DNA from: Bacteroidota bacterium
GTDB taxonomy: Bacteria; Bacteroidota; Bacteroidia; Chitinophagales; Chitinophagaceae
Assembly (NCBI GenBank): GCA_018268015.1
Contig: JAFDXJ010000050.1
Coordinates: 372,001 to 436,000, forward strand
DNA length: 64,000 bases
Direction: 5' to 3'
The notes under the pieces are model-generated. The model saw only the letters and a list, made by a program, of their open reading frames with translations. It did no database searches and was not told the origin of the DNA. This document shows positions 17,415 through 26,823 of this stretch, piece after piece. Position 1 is the stretch's first letter. The number at the start of each line of letters is the position of its first letter. Both the position numbers and the translations under genes were made by a program.

Positions 17415-18686
17415 TTATTTAAAAATAGATAATTTATTTTTTGCAAAAATACCTTTGACTTTCCCATTTAGCTCTTTATGAAAAAATGCAGAATTTGCAG
17501 ACTTACTTGCATTTGAAGCCGGTGAAAAATCGTTTTTCAAATCACGGTTGAATATGGTCAATTCTGCTTCTGTTCCTTCTTCAATTGTGGCAGGTGGTAA
17601 ATTAAATAGCTTCCTAGCATTTAAAGAAAAAAGAGCTACCAACCCCTGATTTTCTAATGTGGGAAATAATGTGTTGATGACCGCAAAACAACTTTGCAAA
17701 CCAATCATACCTGTTTTCGCATATTCGAACTCTTTTGTTTTTTCATCCCAATCATGTGGTTGATGATGAGTAGCGATGCAATCAATATCTCCACTTAAAA
17801 CAGCTTTTCTCAAAGCAACCATATCAGACCTGCTTCGAAGGGGAGGTGACAATTTCAGGTTGGTATCATAATCTTGTAAATCTTCATCACAAAAAAATAA
17901 ATGATATGGAGTAACTGAGCAGGAAATTCGCAAGCCTGATTTTTTGGCTTTTTTTATCAATGAAATGGATTCAGCAGTAGAAATGCCGGAGATATGTAAT
18001 TTGGATTCCGTATAAGCCAATAATTCCAAATCTCGTTGAATGATAAGTTTTTCGGCCATGGCAGGGATTCCCGGAAGACCAAGTCTTGTAGAGATGATCC
18101 CTTCATGCATCAGACCAGCTTTTGCAATACTTTTATCAATGGGTAATTGAATCATGTTTGCATTGATGGCTTTAATATATTCAAGGCCTTTGATAAGTAA
18201 TGCAGTTGATTGAAGTGGTTTATAGCCATCTGTAAAAGCAATAGCGCCACTCTTATGCATATCATACATTTCCGCCAGTTCCGTACCTTCTAATTTTTTA
18301 GAAACAGCTCCCAATGGGTGAATGAAAATGGGCAGATTTTTAGCTTTTTCAACCTGGTATTCTACGGCCGTTTTTTTATCGGTAACAGGGTTGGTTTCCG
18401 GCAGTGCAAAAACCCGGGTATAACCTCCATGTATGGCGGCTTTACTGCCAGTTTCCAGGGTTTCATTTTGTTCATAACCCGGATCGCAAAAATGAGAGAA
18501 AATATCAACCCAACCGGGGGAAACTGAGTATGATTTCAGATCAATCATTTCAGTTTTTCCACTTGGATTCTGAATATTTTTATTGATTTTTTTTATAATA
18601 CCATTTTCAATCAGGATATCTTTAATAAAGCCGTTAGAGGTGGATTGGGAGTCAACAATTTTTACATTTTTCAGTAAAATAGTCAT
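17415..18686 (-). CDS. Dihydroorotase-like protein lacking the catalytic residues (probable pseudo-dihydroorotase)
   Basis: 423 residues, full-length class I dihydroorotase fold, first gene of the sugar operon. The metal motif DxHxHxRxPG reads DIFSHFCDPG (61-70): the first His is Phe63 and the substrate Arg is Cys67. The next ligand region (usually xDHCED) reads QLPID at 180-184; the H in HVST is Gly234 (GIST); and the catalytic Asp of ATDHAPH is His307 (ATHHQPH). So four or five key residues are lost while the fold is well kept and the frame intact. The gene is therefore unlikely to make dihydroorotate. By analogy with PyrC' of Pseudomonas, it may act as a structural partner of aspartate transcarbamoylase, but no pyrB is nearby. 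It would be annotated automatically as pyrC. Confidence 0.88.
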   Translation of the reverse strand: MTILLKNVKIVDSQSTSNGFIKDILIENGIIKKINKNIQNPSGKTEMIDLKSYSVSPGWVDIFSHFCDPGYEQNETLETGSKAAIHGGYTRVFALPETNPVTDKKTAVEYQVEKAKNLPIFIHPLGAVSKKLEGTELAEMYDMHKSGAIAFTDGYKPLQSTALLIKGLEYIKAINANMIQLPIDKSIAKAGLMHEGIISTRLGLPGIPAMAEKLIIQRDLELLAYTESKLHISGISTAESISLIKKAKKSGLRISCSVTPYHLFFCDEDLQDYDTNLKLSPPLRSRSDMVALRKAVLSGDIDCIATHHQPHDWDEKTKEFEYAKTGMIGLQSCFAVINTLFPTLENQGLVALFSLNARKLFNLPPATIEEGTEAELTIFNRDLKNDFSPASNASKSANSAFFHKELNGKVKGIFAKNKLSIFK

Positions 18687-18739
18687 GCGATAGTTTAGAA
18701 AATTTGCTGCAAGATAAGATGAAATTTATTAAAAGCGTT

Positions 18740-18747
18740 TACATTTG
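18740..18747 (+). promoter_or_regulatory. -7 box of the tRNA-Pro gene
   Basis: TACATTTG fits TAnnTTTG and lies 16 bases before the mature tRNA 5' end. No TTG box at the right spacing is clear. Confidence 0.55.
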
Positions 18748-18763
18748 CACGACATTTAAAAAA

Positions 18764-18837
18764 CGGGTAGTGGCGCAGCCCGGTAGCGCACACGTCTGGG
18801 GGGCGTGGGGTCGCAAGTTCGAATCTTGTCTACCCGA
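18764..18837 (+). tRNA. tRNA-Pro (anticodon GGG)
   Basis: Cloverleaf read by eye: acceptor CGGGTAG / CTACCCG, D-arm GCGC ... GCGC, anticodon stem CACGT / GCGTG with loop CTGGGGG, so anticodon GGG, T-arm GCAAG / CTTGT with loop TTCGAAT, discriminator A. The 3' CCA is not encoded. It is 74 bases and stands alone. Confidence 0.95.
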
Positions 18838-18842
18838 CTTTG

Positions 18843-18874
18843 GAAGTTGTCTTTAAGGCAACTTCTTTTTTTTT
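18843..18874 (+). terminator. Terminator of tRNA-Pro
   Basis: GAAGTTG / CAACTTC 7-bp stem with a 9-base loop followed by nine Ts, six bases past the tRNA. Confidence 0.85.
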
Positions 18875-18984
18875 AGAATTCATTTTCCAAACCTGTTATA
18901 AAGGCTAACAAAGAAATAAAGGGAATTTTAATATAAAATGATTCTTATAATTAATATTATGTTAAGTAGTTGTTTTTAATATAA

Positions 18985-19013
18985 ATAAAAAAGCTGCCCT
19001 TTTGGGGCAGCTT
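18985..19013 (-). terminator. Terminator after the TPR gene
   Basis: On the minus strand GAAGCTGCCCC / GGGCAGCTT forms a strong stem with a tetra- to pentaloop followed by a run of Ts, 20 bases after the stop of the TPR gene. Confidence 0.85.
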
Positions 19014-19032
19014 CCTTCTTTGCAATTCAATT

Positions 19033-20331
19033 TTATTGTTTGTATTTATCGTGTTCTGAATCATAAAGTTTAAATTTAGCATCAAATGCATCATAATCTT
19101 TTGAACTAACGCCTTTGCTTTTATCTCTTTTCCAAATATATAAATTGGCAAGATAATCTACAGCTCTGTTCAGACTGTTAGATTCAACTTTCGTGCGATC
19201 AGTCTTGGCTTTTAAGTTGCTATATGCCTGTTCCAGGTATTCAATTGATTTATTTGCATAAACCATTTGCTGAGCCACTACGGAATCTCTTTGCTTTTTT
19301 AAAGATGCAGATTCTCCTCTTAAGTCATAAAACCGTTGATCTAATACACCAAACAGGTTATATGTAAGTACACCGGCATTAAATAGGTAAATGCCATTGG
19401 GTTCCAGTGCGTATGCTTTTGCATAAGCATCAGCAGATAAAAGGTTCATATTTACCTGCTGCAGGCTATCCAAATTTTTCATTTTCTCTTTATCCGGTTG
19501 TGCAAACATTTCTGCATAAGCCACATAATCTTTCACCTTAAGGATACCCGCTTTTTCATCTTGTTGATATTTGTTCATGACCTCAGTCATATCAGCAGTT
19601 TCACCCATATAATTTACATCAAACTGGCTCCACATAGCATCATCAGCCGGATATAATTCTTTAGCTATGGCTAAATATTTTTTAAAATCTGCTTCAGTTT
19701 TTTTCTGAGTATCATAATTTAAAATGAATTTATAAATTTCTTCAAAGTCCTTTCCACCTATTTTTTCATCTGCCAATTTTTTATATCGTTGAACTGCTTC
19801 ATCCGTTTTACCGGCATTTTGAGCCGCATAACCAGTATATAAAATAGTGGTGGTATCTACTTTAATTTTATTTTCACTAAAGCCATTCTCATTAGCAAAT
19901 GCACTCATTTCTTCTGCAATTTTAAAATTATTGAAAGCTTCATCCCAGTTGCTTTCCATAAAATACTTTCTCCCATTATTGAATGCGGAAGAATACATAA
20001 TGCCAATAGGTCTTGGGCCTTCTTCCTTAAGGTCTTTCAAAGTTGAGTCTTTGGCAACATATTCATGTAATGCGTCTATGGCTTTCTGTCCCGCATCAGG
20101 GTATTGTTGGTGTAATGCAGAATCTGCATATAATTCACTATATAATTGTAATGCAAAAAAATAGGTTTTAGGATTTTCCTTCCCTTTAGAATCTGCCATT
20201 AATTTGTCCAGTTCTATTTTGGCTTTATCAAATTTTTGCTGAGCAATAAATAAGGTAATCCCATTGTAGTTCTGGGAAAATACGACAGCAGAAAAAGAAA
20301 TACATAAAATTGCCAGGATAAGTTTTTTCAT
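19033..20331 (-). CDS. Secreted tetratricopeptide-repeat protein
   Basis: 432 residues. Signal peptide MKKLILAILCISFSAVVFSQ, cleaved near 20. The mature protein is all-helical with several TPR-like pairs: FIAQQKFDKAKIELDKLM near the start, NWDEAFNNFKIAEEM in the first third, NAGKTDEAVQRYKKLAD in the middle, then ANKSIEYLEQAYSNLKAK. It follows gyrA by 45 bases with no terminator between, so it is likely read from the gyrA transcript. TPR proteins act as protein-binding scaffolds; the partner is unknown. No membrane segment beyond the signal. Confidence 0.87.
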   Translation of the reverse strand: MKKLILAILCISFSAVVFSQNYNGITLFIAQQKFDKAKIELDKLMADSKGKENPKTYFFALQLYSELYADSALHQQYPDAGQKAIDALHEYVAKDSTLKDLKEEGPRPIGIMYSSAFNNGRKYFMESNWDEAFNNFKIAEEMSAFANENGFSENKIKVDTTTILYTGYAAQNAGKTDEAVQRYKKLADEKIGGKDFEEIYKFILNYDTQKKTEADFKKYLAIAKELYPADDAMWSQFDVNYMGETADMTEVMNKYQQDEKAGILKVKDYVAYAEMFAQPDKEKMKNLDSLQQVNMNLLSADAYAKAYALEPNGIYLFNAGVLTYNLFGVLDQRFYDLRGESASLKKQRDSVVAQQMVYANKSIEYLEQAYSNLKAKTDRTKVESNSLNRAVDYLANLYIWKRDKSKGVSSKDYDAFDAKFKLYDSEHDKYKQ

Positions 20332-20376
20332 TTTTTACATTTTATGGTTATAAAATTTTCAAGCGCCTGATGTGTC

Positions 20377-22956
20377 TCATTCATTTTTATCTGACTGAGT
20401 TGTCTCATTATTATGATTATTATCTTCTAAATTATTTTCTGTCTTTTCCAAAGAATTTTCTTGCATCTCATCCTCTTCCGGTTCTATCACTTTTGAAATA
20501 GCGGCAATGTCATCCCCGGAGTCTAAACGAATCAAAATTACGCCTTGTGTGGCTCTTCCGGATTCCTTAATATCTGCTACACGCGTTCTTAAAGTAATTC
20601 CTGATTTACAAGTGATGATCAGGTCTTCATTTTCCGCCACATCTAGAATTCCAACAAGTTTACCTGTTTTCTCGGTAATATTAATTGTTTTCACACCTTT
20701 ACCTCCCCTATTTGTAACCCGGTATTCTTCCGGAGAGGTTCTTTTTCCATAGCCTTTTTCACTTACAACGAGAACCGTTTTTTCATTTTCTTCCTTTTGG
20801 ACACATATCATGCCAATTACTTCGTCAGCATTGCTATCTACTTCTATGCCATTCACCCCTGTGGCACCACGTCCTGTAGGCCGCACTTTTTCTTCATTAA
20901 ATCGTATAGCTCTGCCACTTCGTAAGGCCATCATAATTTGATGGGTTCCATTCGTCATACAGGCTTCCAGTAACTCATCGCCTTCATTGATATGAATTGC
21001 ATTTATTCCATTTTGTCTTGGTCGGCTAAAGCCCTCCAATTTTGTCTTTTTAATGACCCCTTTCCGGGTACACAGAATGATATAATTATTTTCAATGAAA
21101 TCCTTATCCTCCAAAGATTTTACTGAAATGATTGCCTTTACATTATCATCCTGGGGAATTTGAATTAAGTTTTGAATAGCTCTCCCTTTGCTTTGCTTTT
21201 CTCCTTCAGGGATTTCATATACTTTCATCCAGAAGCATTTTCCTTTTTCCGTAAAGAACAAAAGAGTGTGATGTGTAGAAGCTACAAATAAATGTTCCAC
21301 ATAATCTTCATTACGTGTTTTACTTCCGATGGCGCCACGCCCTCCCCTTCTTTGTTGCCTGTATTCTGATGCAGAAGTTCTTTTAATATAACCTAAGTTG
21401 GAAATGGTAATGACTACATCTTCTTCCGGGATCAGGTCTTCCATTTTCAACTCATCAGCCAGGTATTGAATTTCTGTTCTCCGCTTATCTCCAAATTTTT
21501 CCTTTATTTCAAAAAGTTCTTTTTTGATAAGATCATATCTCTGAGATTCATCACTGAGCAGACTTTCGAGTGCCCGGATTTGCAGCATGAGTTGTTCATA
21601 TTCCTCTTTAATCTTTTCACGCTCCATCCCCGTTAAGCGCTGAAGCCTTAATTCCAGGATTGCTTTGGCTTGTATTTCGTCAATTCCCCAACCGGCATCC
21701 ACCAGGTTTGCTTTGGCAATATCCGGGGTAGATGAAGCGCGAATCAATTTTATTACTTCATCCAAATGATCGAGTGCCAATAAATAACCGGATAGAATAT
21801 GGGCTCTTTCCCGGGCTTTATTCAATTCATACTTTGCCCTGCGGATGATAACTTCCATTCGGAATTCGATAAATTCCGCTATTAAATCTTTTAAATTTAA
21901 AATCTTCGGACGTCCTTTAGAGAGTGCCACATTATTGATACCATAACTGGTCTGGAGTTCTGTGTACTTAAATAATTTATTGATGACTACATTGGCAACG
22001 GCATCTCTTTTAAGATCAATCACAATACGGGTACCCTCCCGGTTATTACTTTCATTATTTATATGAGCAATGCCATCTATGATTTTACCATTGACCAATT
22101 GTCCTATTTTATCAGTCAATGCATCCCTGTTAACCTGGTAGGGTACTTCTTTGATGATAATTTGTTCACGACCACTTGGTTTGGTTTCTATATTTGTTTT
22201 ACCGCGAAGCACAACCCTGCCTCTACCTGTAATAAGGCCTGCCCGCACTCCTTCCATTCCATAAATAATTCCTCCTGTGGGGAAATCCGGTGCTTTTACA
22301 TATTTAATTAAATCTTCGACAGCAATGTCTTTATTATCAATATATGCGATACATCCATCAATGACTTCTCCAAGATTGTGAGGCATCATATTAGTTGCCA
22401 TTCCTACAGCAATGCCACTACTTCCATTAATTAATAATTGCGGAATTCGTGAAGGTAAAACAGTTGGCTCTTCCAGTGAATCATCAAAATTCAATTGCAT
22501 ATCCACGGTATCTTTTTCAATATCCTCCAACATGGCCTCTGCTAATTTCTCCAGTCTGACTTCAGTATAACGCATGGCAGCAGGCATATCTCCATCCTGA
22601 TTACCAAAGTTACCCTGCCCATCCACCATAGTATAACGAACCGTCCAGTCCTGAGCCAATCTGACCAATGTATCATAAATGGAGGCATCTCCATGAGGGT
22701 GGTATTTACCCATCACCTCCCCCACTATACGTGCTGACTTTTTATAAGGACGGTTACTGTAATTGGCCAACTCTCTCATTCCAAATAAGACACGGCGGTG
22801 TACCGGCTTAAAGCCATCGCGCACATCAGGTAATGCACGACCCACAATTACAGACATCGAATAATCGATGTATGCTGTCTTCATTTGATCTTCAATATTT
22901 ATTTGGATAACCCTATCTGAATCTTTGGTTTCCGGCGGGAGGTTTTGTTCTTCCAT
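20377..22956 (-). CDS. gyrA: DNA gyrase subunit A
   Basis: 859 residues. The breakage-reunion domain has the catalytic Arg-Tyr pair in AAMRYTEV (Tyr130) and HPHGDASIYD at 86-95, the quinolone-determining region. The C-terminal beta-pinwheel has the gyrase box QQRRGGRG, which separates GyrA from ParC. The tail is acidic, rich in Glu, Asn and Asp, as often seen in this subunit. The position matching E. coli Ser83 is Ala91; Asp87 is kept (Asp95). With GyrB it supercoils DNA. A -7/-33 promoter lies about 40 bases upstream. A TPR gene follows on the same transcript. Confidence 0.98.
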   Translation of the reverse strand: MEEQNLPPETKDSDRVIQINIEDQMKTAYIDYSMSVIVGRALPDVRDGFKPVHRRVLFGMRELANYSNRPYKKSARIVGEVMGKYHPHGDASIYDTLVRLAQDWTVRYTMVDGQGNFGNQDGDMPAAMRYTEVRLEKLAEAMLEDIEKDTVDMQLNFDDSLEEPTVLPSRIPQLLINGSSGIAVGMATNMMPHNLGEVIDGCIAYIDNKDIAVEDLIKYVKAPDFPTGGIIYGMEGVRAGLITGRGRVVLRGKTNIETKPSGREQIIIKEVPYQVNRDALTDKIGQLVNGKIIDGIAHINNESNNREGTRIVIDLKRDAVANVVINKLFKYTELQTSYGINNVALSKGRPKILNLKDLIAEFIEFRMEVIIRRAKYELNKARERAHILSGYLLALDHLDEVIKLIRASSTPDIAKANLVDAGWGIDEIQAKAILELRLQRLTGMEREKIKEEYEQLMLQIRALESLLSDESQRYDLIKKELFEIKEKFGDKRRTEIQYLADELKMEDLIPEEDVVITISNLGYIKRTSASEYRQQRRGGRGAIGSKTRNEDYVEHLFVASTHHTLLFFTEKGKCFWMKVYEIPEGEKQSKGRAIQNLIQIPQDDNVKAIISVKSLEDKDFIENNYIILCTRKGVIKKTKLEGFSRPRQNGINAIHINEGDELLEACMTNGTHQIMMALRSGRAIRFNEEKVRPTGRGATGVNGIEVDSNADEVIGMICVQKEENEKTVLVVSEKGYGKRTSPEEYRVTNRGGKGVKTINITEKTGKLVGILDVAENEDLIITCKSGITLRTRVADIKESGRATQGVILIRLDSGDDIAAISKVIEPEEDEMQENSLEKTENNLEDNNHNNETTQSDKNE

Positions 22957-22998
22957 TATTAATTTTTAGAAAAAATTGGATGCCTTTTAAAAGGTTTG

Positions 22999-23027
22999 CA
23001 AATTTATGAATTTGACATTGAAAACAA
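22999..23027 (-). promoter_or_regulatory. Promoter of gyrA
   Basis: On the minus strand TTG, 18 bases, then TAAATTTG, a good Bacteroidota -33/-7 pair, ends 43 bases before the gyrA ATG. The rest of the 295-base gap up to the next gene on the plus strand is AT-rich and shows no other signal. Confidence 0.65.
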
Positions 23028-23251
23028 TCAATCATATCCTTGATTTTTTAAATGGTTTTCCACATTTAAAATTTTAAGCAAGAGGCGAGTTTGACAGGTT
23101 TATGGCTTCGAGATATATTTTATCATTAAATAATTGGTACGTTTATTGAATGTAACTAAAAAAAATAGTATTTCTTTTACAATAAATCGTTTTTTTACGC
23201 ATTTATTTACTAAGGAAAATACCCTTAAAATTTTCAACTCAACTAAGCATC

Positions 23252-24664
23252 ATGCAACAGTACCAACTTTTAAGAGATAATAAGGAAACAGGGCCTTATA
23301 CTGCATCTGCTCTTATTGAAAAAGGTTTAAAACCATACGATTTAATTTGGGCCACCGGCAAAACTGCTGCATGGCAATATCCTAGTGAATTGGAAGAACT
23401 GAAAGCTTATGCTCCAATTGTTGAAGAGCAACCTTTTGACCGTTTTTATAAAAAGCCTCAAATTAAAAAAGTTGTGATAGCTGTTGAAGAAAATGTAACA
23501 GTATCAAATGAAAAAGCAACAGAAGTAGAGCCCATTGAAGTAGAGCCCATTATTGAGCAACCTGTAGCTAAGCCCCGTATTCGTATTCGTGCTGATTGGA
23601 AAAGGATTGAGGCAAATCCTGCTGAAGTGCCTGTTGAAAAAACAACATCTCCTATTGAAAAAAATAATGACCTGGTTCATCATGATCATTCCAATACTCC
23701 CGGCTGGCAATCAGTTTTAAGTGATTGGGAAAAAAATAAACAACAAGATGCACCTAAGTATGATCAAAAAACAAATGTGTTGCAATCTACTTCTACCGGT
23801 TTCTATAACCAACATGAGCAGGAAGAAGGAGGTGTACTTTTTAACAATAAACAGAAATCAAACTTTTTAAAAAGCAATAGAGCAGCGATCAGCATTGCCG
23901 CATCATTTATTCTTCTATTAGGTGGTGGTTATCTGGTTTCTGGTTATATACAAAACAAGAATGTGGTACCTGCTAAAGTAAGTCAGACAATAGTTCCTAA
24001 AAATGATGCTGCAACTATTCCACAAAATGAACCTACACAAAAATCCAATGAAACGGTTTCAACAAATCAGGAAAATACTCTTGCAAAAGCAACTGTATTA
24101 ACTGTTCCAGTACAAAATACAAATGCTACCAATAATACTCAACTTATAAAAGTCACACAAAACATTCCGGCACAACCAATAAATAATAGTTTGAACAATG
24201 TAAAAACGTCAAACAAAAATATAGTTTCTAAACAATCAAATCCGAATATCCCTGTTACAAAATCCACCGCATCCATTGTAAAAAATGTTGCCACAAACAA
24301 TGAAAATATTTCTTCAGCAAAAGAAGCAAGTACAAATTTAAACGCCCGGACTCCATCGGATAATAGTGCAATCAAGAATTACATTCAAATTCAACCATCC
24401 CGTGAAAATATCAATGGAGTGGTAAATTATCAATATCAAGTGAGTAATATCAGCCAAACAAAACTAGACCTGGTGATGATAGACCTTCAATACTTTGATG
24501 AAGCCGGCAAATTTCAAAAAGGCCAAACTGTCTATGTAAAAAACCTTGCCCCTGACCAGGCCGTTGTGGTATCGCCTCCGGAAGCCCAACAAGCTGCAAA
24601 AATAACCTGTAAAGTTTCTATGGTAAGTGCATCTCAAAAAAACCTCTACCTTATTGCTGATTAA
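23252..24664 (+). CDS. GYF_2 (DUF4339) domain protein with one membrane helix
   Basis: 470 residues. The N-terminal 50 residues (YQLLRDNKETGPYTASALIE ... DLIWATGKTAAWQYPSE) are a GYF_2/DUF4339 domain, a small binding module. A charged, Pro/Glu-rich linker follows, then one membrane helix (about 208-230, AISIAASFILLLGGGYLVSG), a long Thr/Asn/Gln-rich stretch, and a C-terminal beta domain (about 375-470, VVNYQYQVSNISQTKLDLVM ... AKITCKVSMV) that looks Ig-like. It is probably anchored in the inner membrane with the GYF part in the cytoplasm. No function can be given. Confidence 0.8.
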   Translation: MQQYQLLRDNKETGPYTASALIEKGLKPYDLIWATGKTAAWQYPSELEELKAYAPIVEEQPFDRFYKKPQIKKVVIAVEENVTVSNEKATEVEPIEVEPIIEQPVAKPRIRIRADWKRIEANPAEVPVEKTTSPIEKNNDLVHHDHSNTPGWQSVLSDWEKNKQQDAPKYDQKTNVLQSTSTGFYNQHEQEEGGVLFNNKQKSNFLKSNRAAISIAASFILLLGGGYLVSGYIQNKNVVPAKVSQTIVPKNDAATIPQNEPTQKSNETVSTNQENTLAKATVLTVPVQNTNATNNTQLIKVTQNIPAQPINNSLNNVKTSNKNIVSKQSNPNIPVTKSTASIVKNVATNNENISSAKEASTNLNARTPSDNSAIKNYIQIQPSRENINGVVNYQYQVSNISQTKLDLVMIDLQYFDEAGKFQKGQTVYVKNLAPDQAVVVSPPEAQQAAKITCKVSMVSASQKNLYLIAD

Positions 24665-24715
24665 TTTTTTGAATTTCCGGCATTACCTTCGCTGCTTTCA
24701 AATAAATGTACCAAT

Positions 24716-26068
24716 ATGTTATCCTCATATCAGATTGTATTATTTGGCGCAGGGAAATCTGCCGGCGTATTAATTGAATATTTAAAAAATACCAGTAGCA
24801 AAAATAAGTGGAATGTTTTGGTAGCTGATTTTGATCTTTCGGTAGTTCAACAAAAAGTTGGCGATCATTCTTATGTCAAAGCAGCACAAATAAATATCCA
24901 GGATACCCATGCCCGTCAGGCCTTAGTACAGTCTGCTACGATCGTCATTTCGATGCTACCTCACGCAATGCATTATTTAGTAGCTCAAGATTGTGTTCTA
25001 TTTTCAAAGCATTTATTGACTGCATCATATATTGATGAGAAGATCAGGGAAATGGAAAACCAGATACAAGAAAATGGATTAATTTTTCTTTGTGAAATGG
25101 GCCTTGATCCGGGTATTGATCACATGAGTGCCATGAAAATTCTTGATGCCATCAAAAAAGAGCAAGGCGAAATCACTTCATTTAAATCACACTGCGGAGG
25201 GCTGGTTGCACCGGAGAGTGATGATAATCCCTGGCACTATAAAATAAGTTGGAATCCCCGAAATATTGTTCTTGCCGGAAAAGCGGGTGCCATTTATATT
25301 GAAAATGGCCAGGAAAAATCCTGCTCCTATCAAGAAGTTTTTTCAGGCAATTCCCATGTAAAAATCAATGCCGAAATGGATTTGGCATATTACCCAAACC
25401 GGGATTCGCTCAGTTACATTTCACTTTATCAATTGCATGAAGCACAAACTTTTGTACGTACTACATTAAGATACCCGGAATTTATTAATGGCTGGAAATA
25501 CATCGTGGCGCTAAGATTCACAGATGAACAACTCATGCATGATACCACTAAAATGACTATTGCCGGGTTTTTCCGGATTCATTTAGAACAATTTGGATTT
25601 TCAAACCCTGATTTTCCATTTACCAAAAAAGATTTTGAAACGGGAAATGACAATCCTGAAACTCAAAGCTTATTTGTAAAGCAAATGGAATTTTTAGGCT
25701 TACATGATCAGCAAAACATTGGGAAAGGTTATTGCAGTGCGGCAGATATATTTCAATTTATCCTTGAAAACAAGTTAAAATTAAATTCCGAGGATAAAGA
25801 TATGATTGTTATGCTGCATGAAATTGAGTATAACATTCATGACAAGTCAAAGAAAATCCATAGCTGCCTTGTAGTCAAAGGAGAAAACAGCATTCATACG
25901 GCGATGGCAAAAACCGTTGGCTTACCACTTGGCATTGCCGCCACATTAATATTAGAAAACAAATTGAATTTAACAGGTTTACATATTCCGATCCTGCCGG
26001 AAATTTATAACCCTGTTTTAGAAAGGCTGGAAGAAGAAGGGATCCAATTTCATGAAACGATTTCATAA
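24716..26068 (+). CDS. Saccharopine dehydrogenase family oxidoreductase
   Basis: 450 residues. The N-terminal Rossmann domain has VLFGAGKSAGVLIEYL and a conserved SMLPHAMH segment; the catalytic/C-terminal domain has CEMGLDPGIDHMSAMKIL and SHCGGLVAPESDDNPWHYKI, the signature of LYS9-like saccharopine dehydrogenases (glutamate-forming). Such proteins take part in lysine degradation or related amino acid steps. No other lysine gene is nearby, so the substrate is not established. It ends 11 bases before the end of the convergent sirtuin gene. Confidence 0.9.
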   Translation: MLSSYQIVLFGAGKSAGVLIEYLKNTSSKNKWNVLVADFDLSVVQQKVGDHSYVKAAQINIQDTHARQALVQSATIVISMLPHAMHYLVAQDCVLFSKHLLTASYIDEKIREMENQIQENGLIFLCEMGLDPGIDHMSAMKILDAIKKEQGEITSFKSHCGGLVAPESDDNPWHYKISWNPRNIVLAGKAGAIYIENGQEKSCSYQEVFSGNSHVKINAEMDLAYYPNRDSLSYISLYQLHEAQTFVRTTLRYPEFINGWKYIVALRFTDEQLMHDTTKMTIAGFFRIHLEQFGFSNPDFPFTKKDFETGNDNPETQSLFVKQMEFLGLHDQQNIGKGYCSAADIFQFILENKLKLNSEDKDMIVMLHEIEYNIHDKSKKIHSCLVVKGENSIHTAMAKTVGLPLGIAATLILENKLNLTGLHIPILPEIYNPVLERLEEEGIQFHETIS

Positions 26069-26079
26069 TCCTACACGGT

Positions 26080-26823
26080 TTATGGTTTCAATTGGTCTAA
26101 ATAATTTTTCAGAATTTTAATTCCTTTCGTTGCCGGTTGTTCAATAGTTACGAGGTTATTCATTTGTGGTGTGTAAGGAATCTTTTTATCAACCAGGAAT
26201 TTGGGTATTCCATATAAGGCATGATGCACTAAACTTGCAGCAGGATATACGACTAAAGAAGTTCCTATTACAACAAATATTTCCGCCAGTGATGTAATGC
26301 GAATGGCCTCAGCTATCATAGGGACTGCTTCTCCAAACCATACCACATGAGGCCTCAATTGCCCACCATCTGCTGCCTTATCTCCATAATGAATATCGTT
26401 TTTTATTTCAAAACATGCTTCATCATTTTTTTCACTACGCATTTTAAAAATCTCTCCATGTAAATGAAGCACTTTGCTGCTACCGGCTCTTTCATGCAAA
26501 TCATCAATGTTTTGTGTGATGATCGTGATATCATACTCCTCCTGCCAATCAACTAATGCCTGGTGTCCTTCATGAGGTTTTGCTAAAGCTACATCTCGCC
26601 TTCTTTGATTATAAAAATCAAGTACCGTTTTCGGATCTTTGTGCCAGGCTTCGGGTGTAGCCACATCTTCTATTCGAAAACCATTCCATAAGCCATCCGA
26701 ATCCCGGAAAGTCTTCAACCCACTTTCTGCGCTGACACCTGCACCTGTAAATACTACCAGCTTTTTCTTCTGCACGGTTTTTATTAGATTTTTGTATGGC
26801 TCATTTCCAATACTTTTTCCCAT
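26080..26823 (-). CDS. Sir2-family NAD-dependent protein deacylase, zinc-less
   Basis: 247 residues from ATG 26823. NAD site FTGAGVSAESGLKTFRD, TQNIDDLH and catalytic His122 in LHGE are present. Tyr71 and Arg74 in YNQRR match the Tyr/Arg pair of SIRT5 and CobB, so it may remove succinyl or malonyl groups. The four zinc cysteines of most sirtuins are missing: only one Cys is present between the catalytic His and the PHVVWFGE segment. The ATG start overlaps the EVE gene by 40 bases; a GTG at 26775 (MQKKKLVVFTGAG) would remove the overlap and still give a full domain. Both are open. Confidence 0.9.
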   Translation of the reverse strand: MGKSIGNEPYKNLIKTVQKKKLVVFTGAGVSAESGLKTFRDSDGLWNGFRIEDVATPEAWHKDPKTVLDFYNQRRRDVALAKPHEGHQALVDWQEEYDITIITQNIDDLHERAGSSKVLHLHGEIFKMRSEKNDEACFEIKNDIHYGDKAADGGQLRPHVVWFGEAVPMIAEAIRITSLAEIFVVIGTSLVVYPAASLVHHALYGIPKFLVDKKIPYTPQMNNLVTIEQPATKGIKILKNYLDQLKP

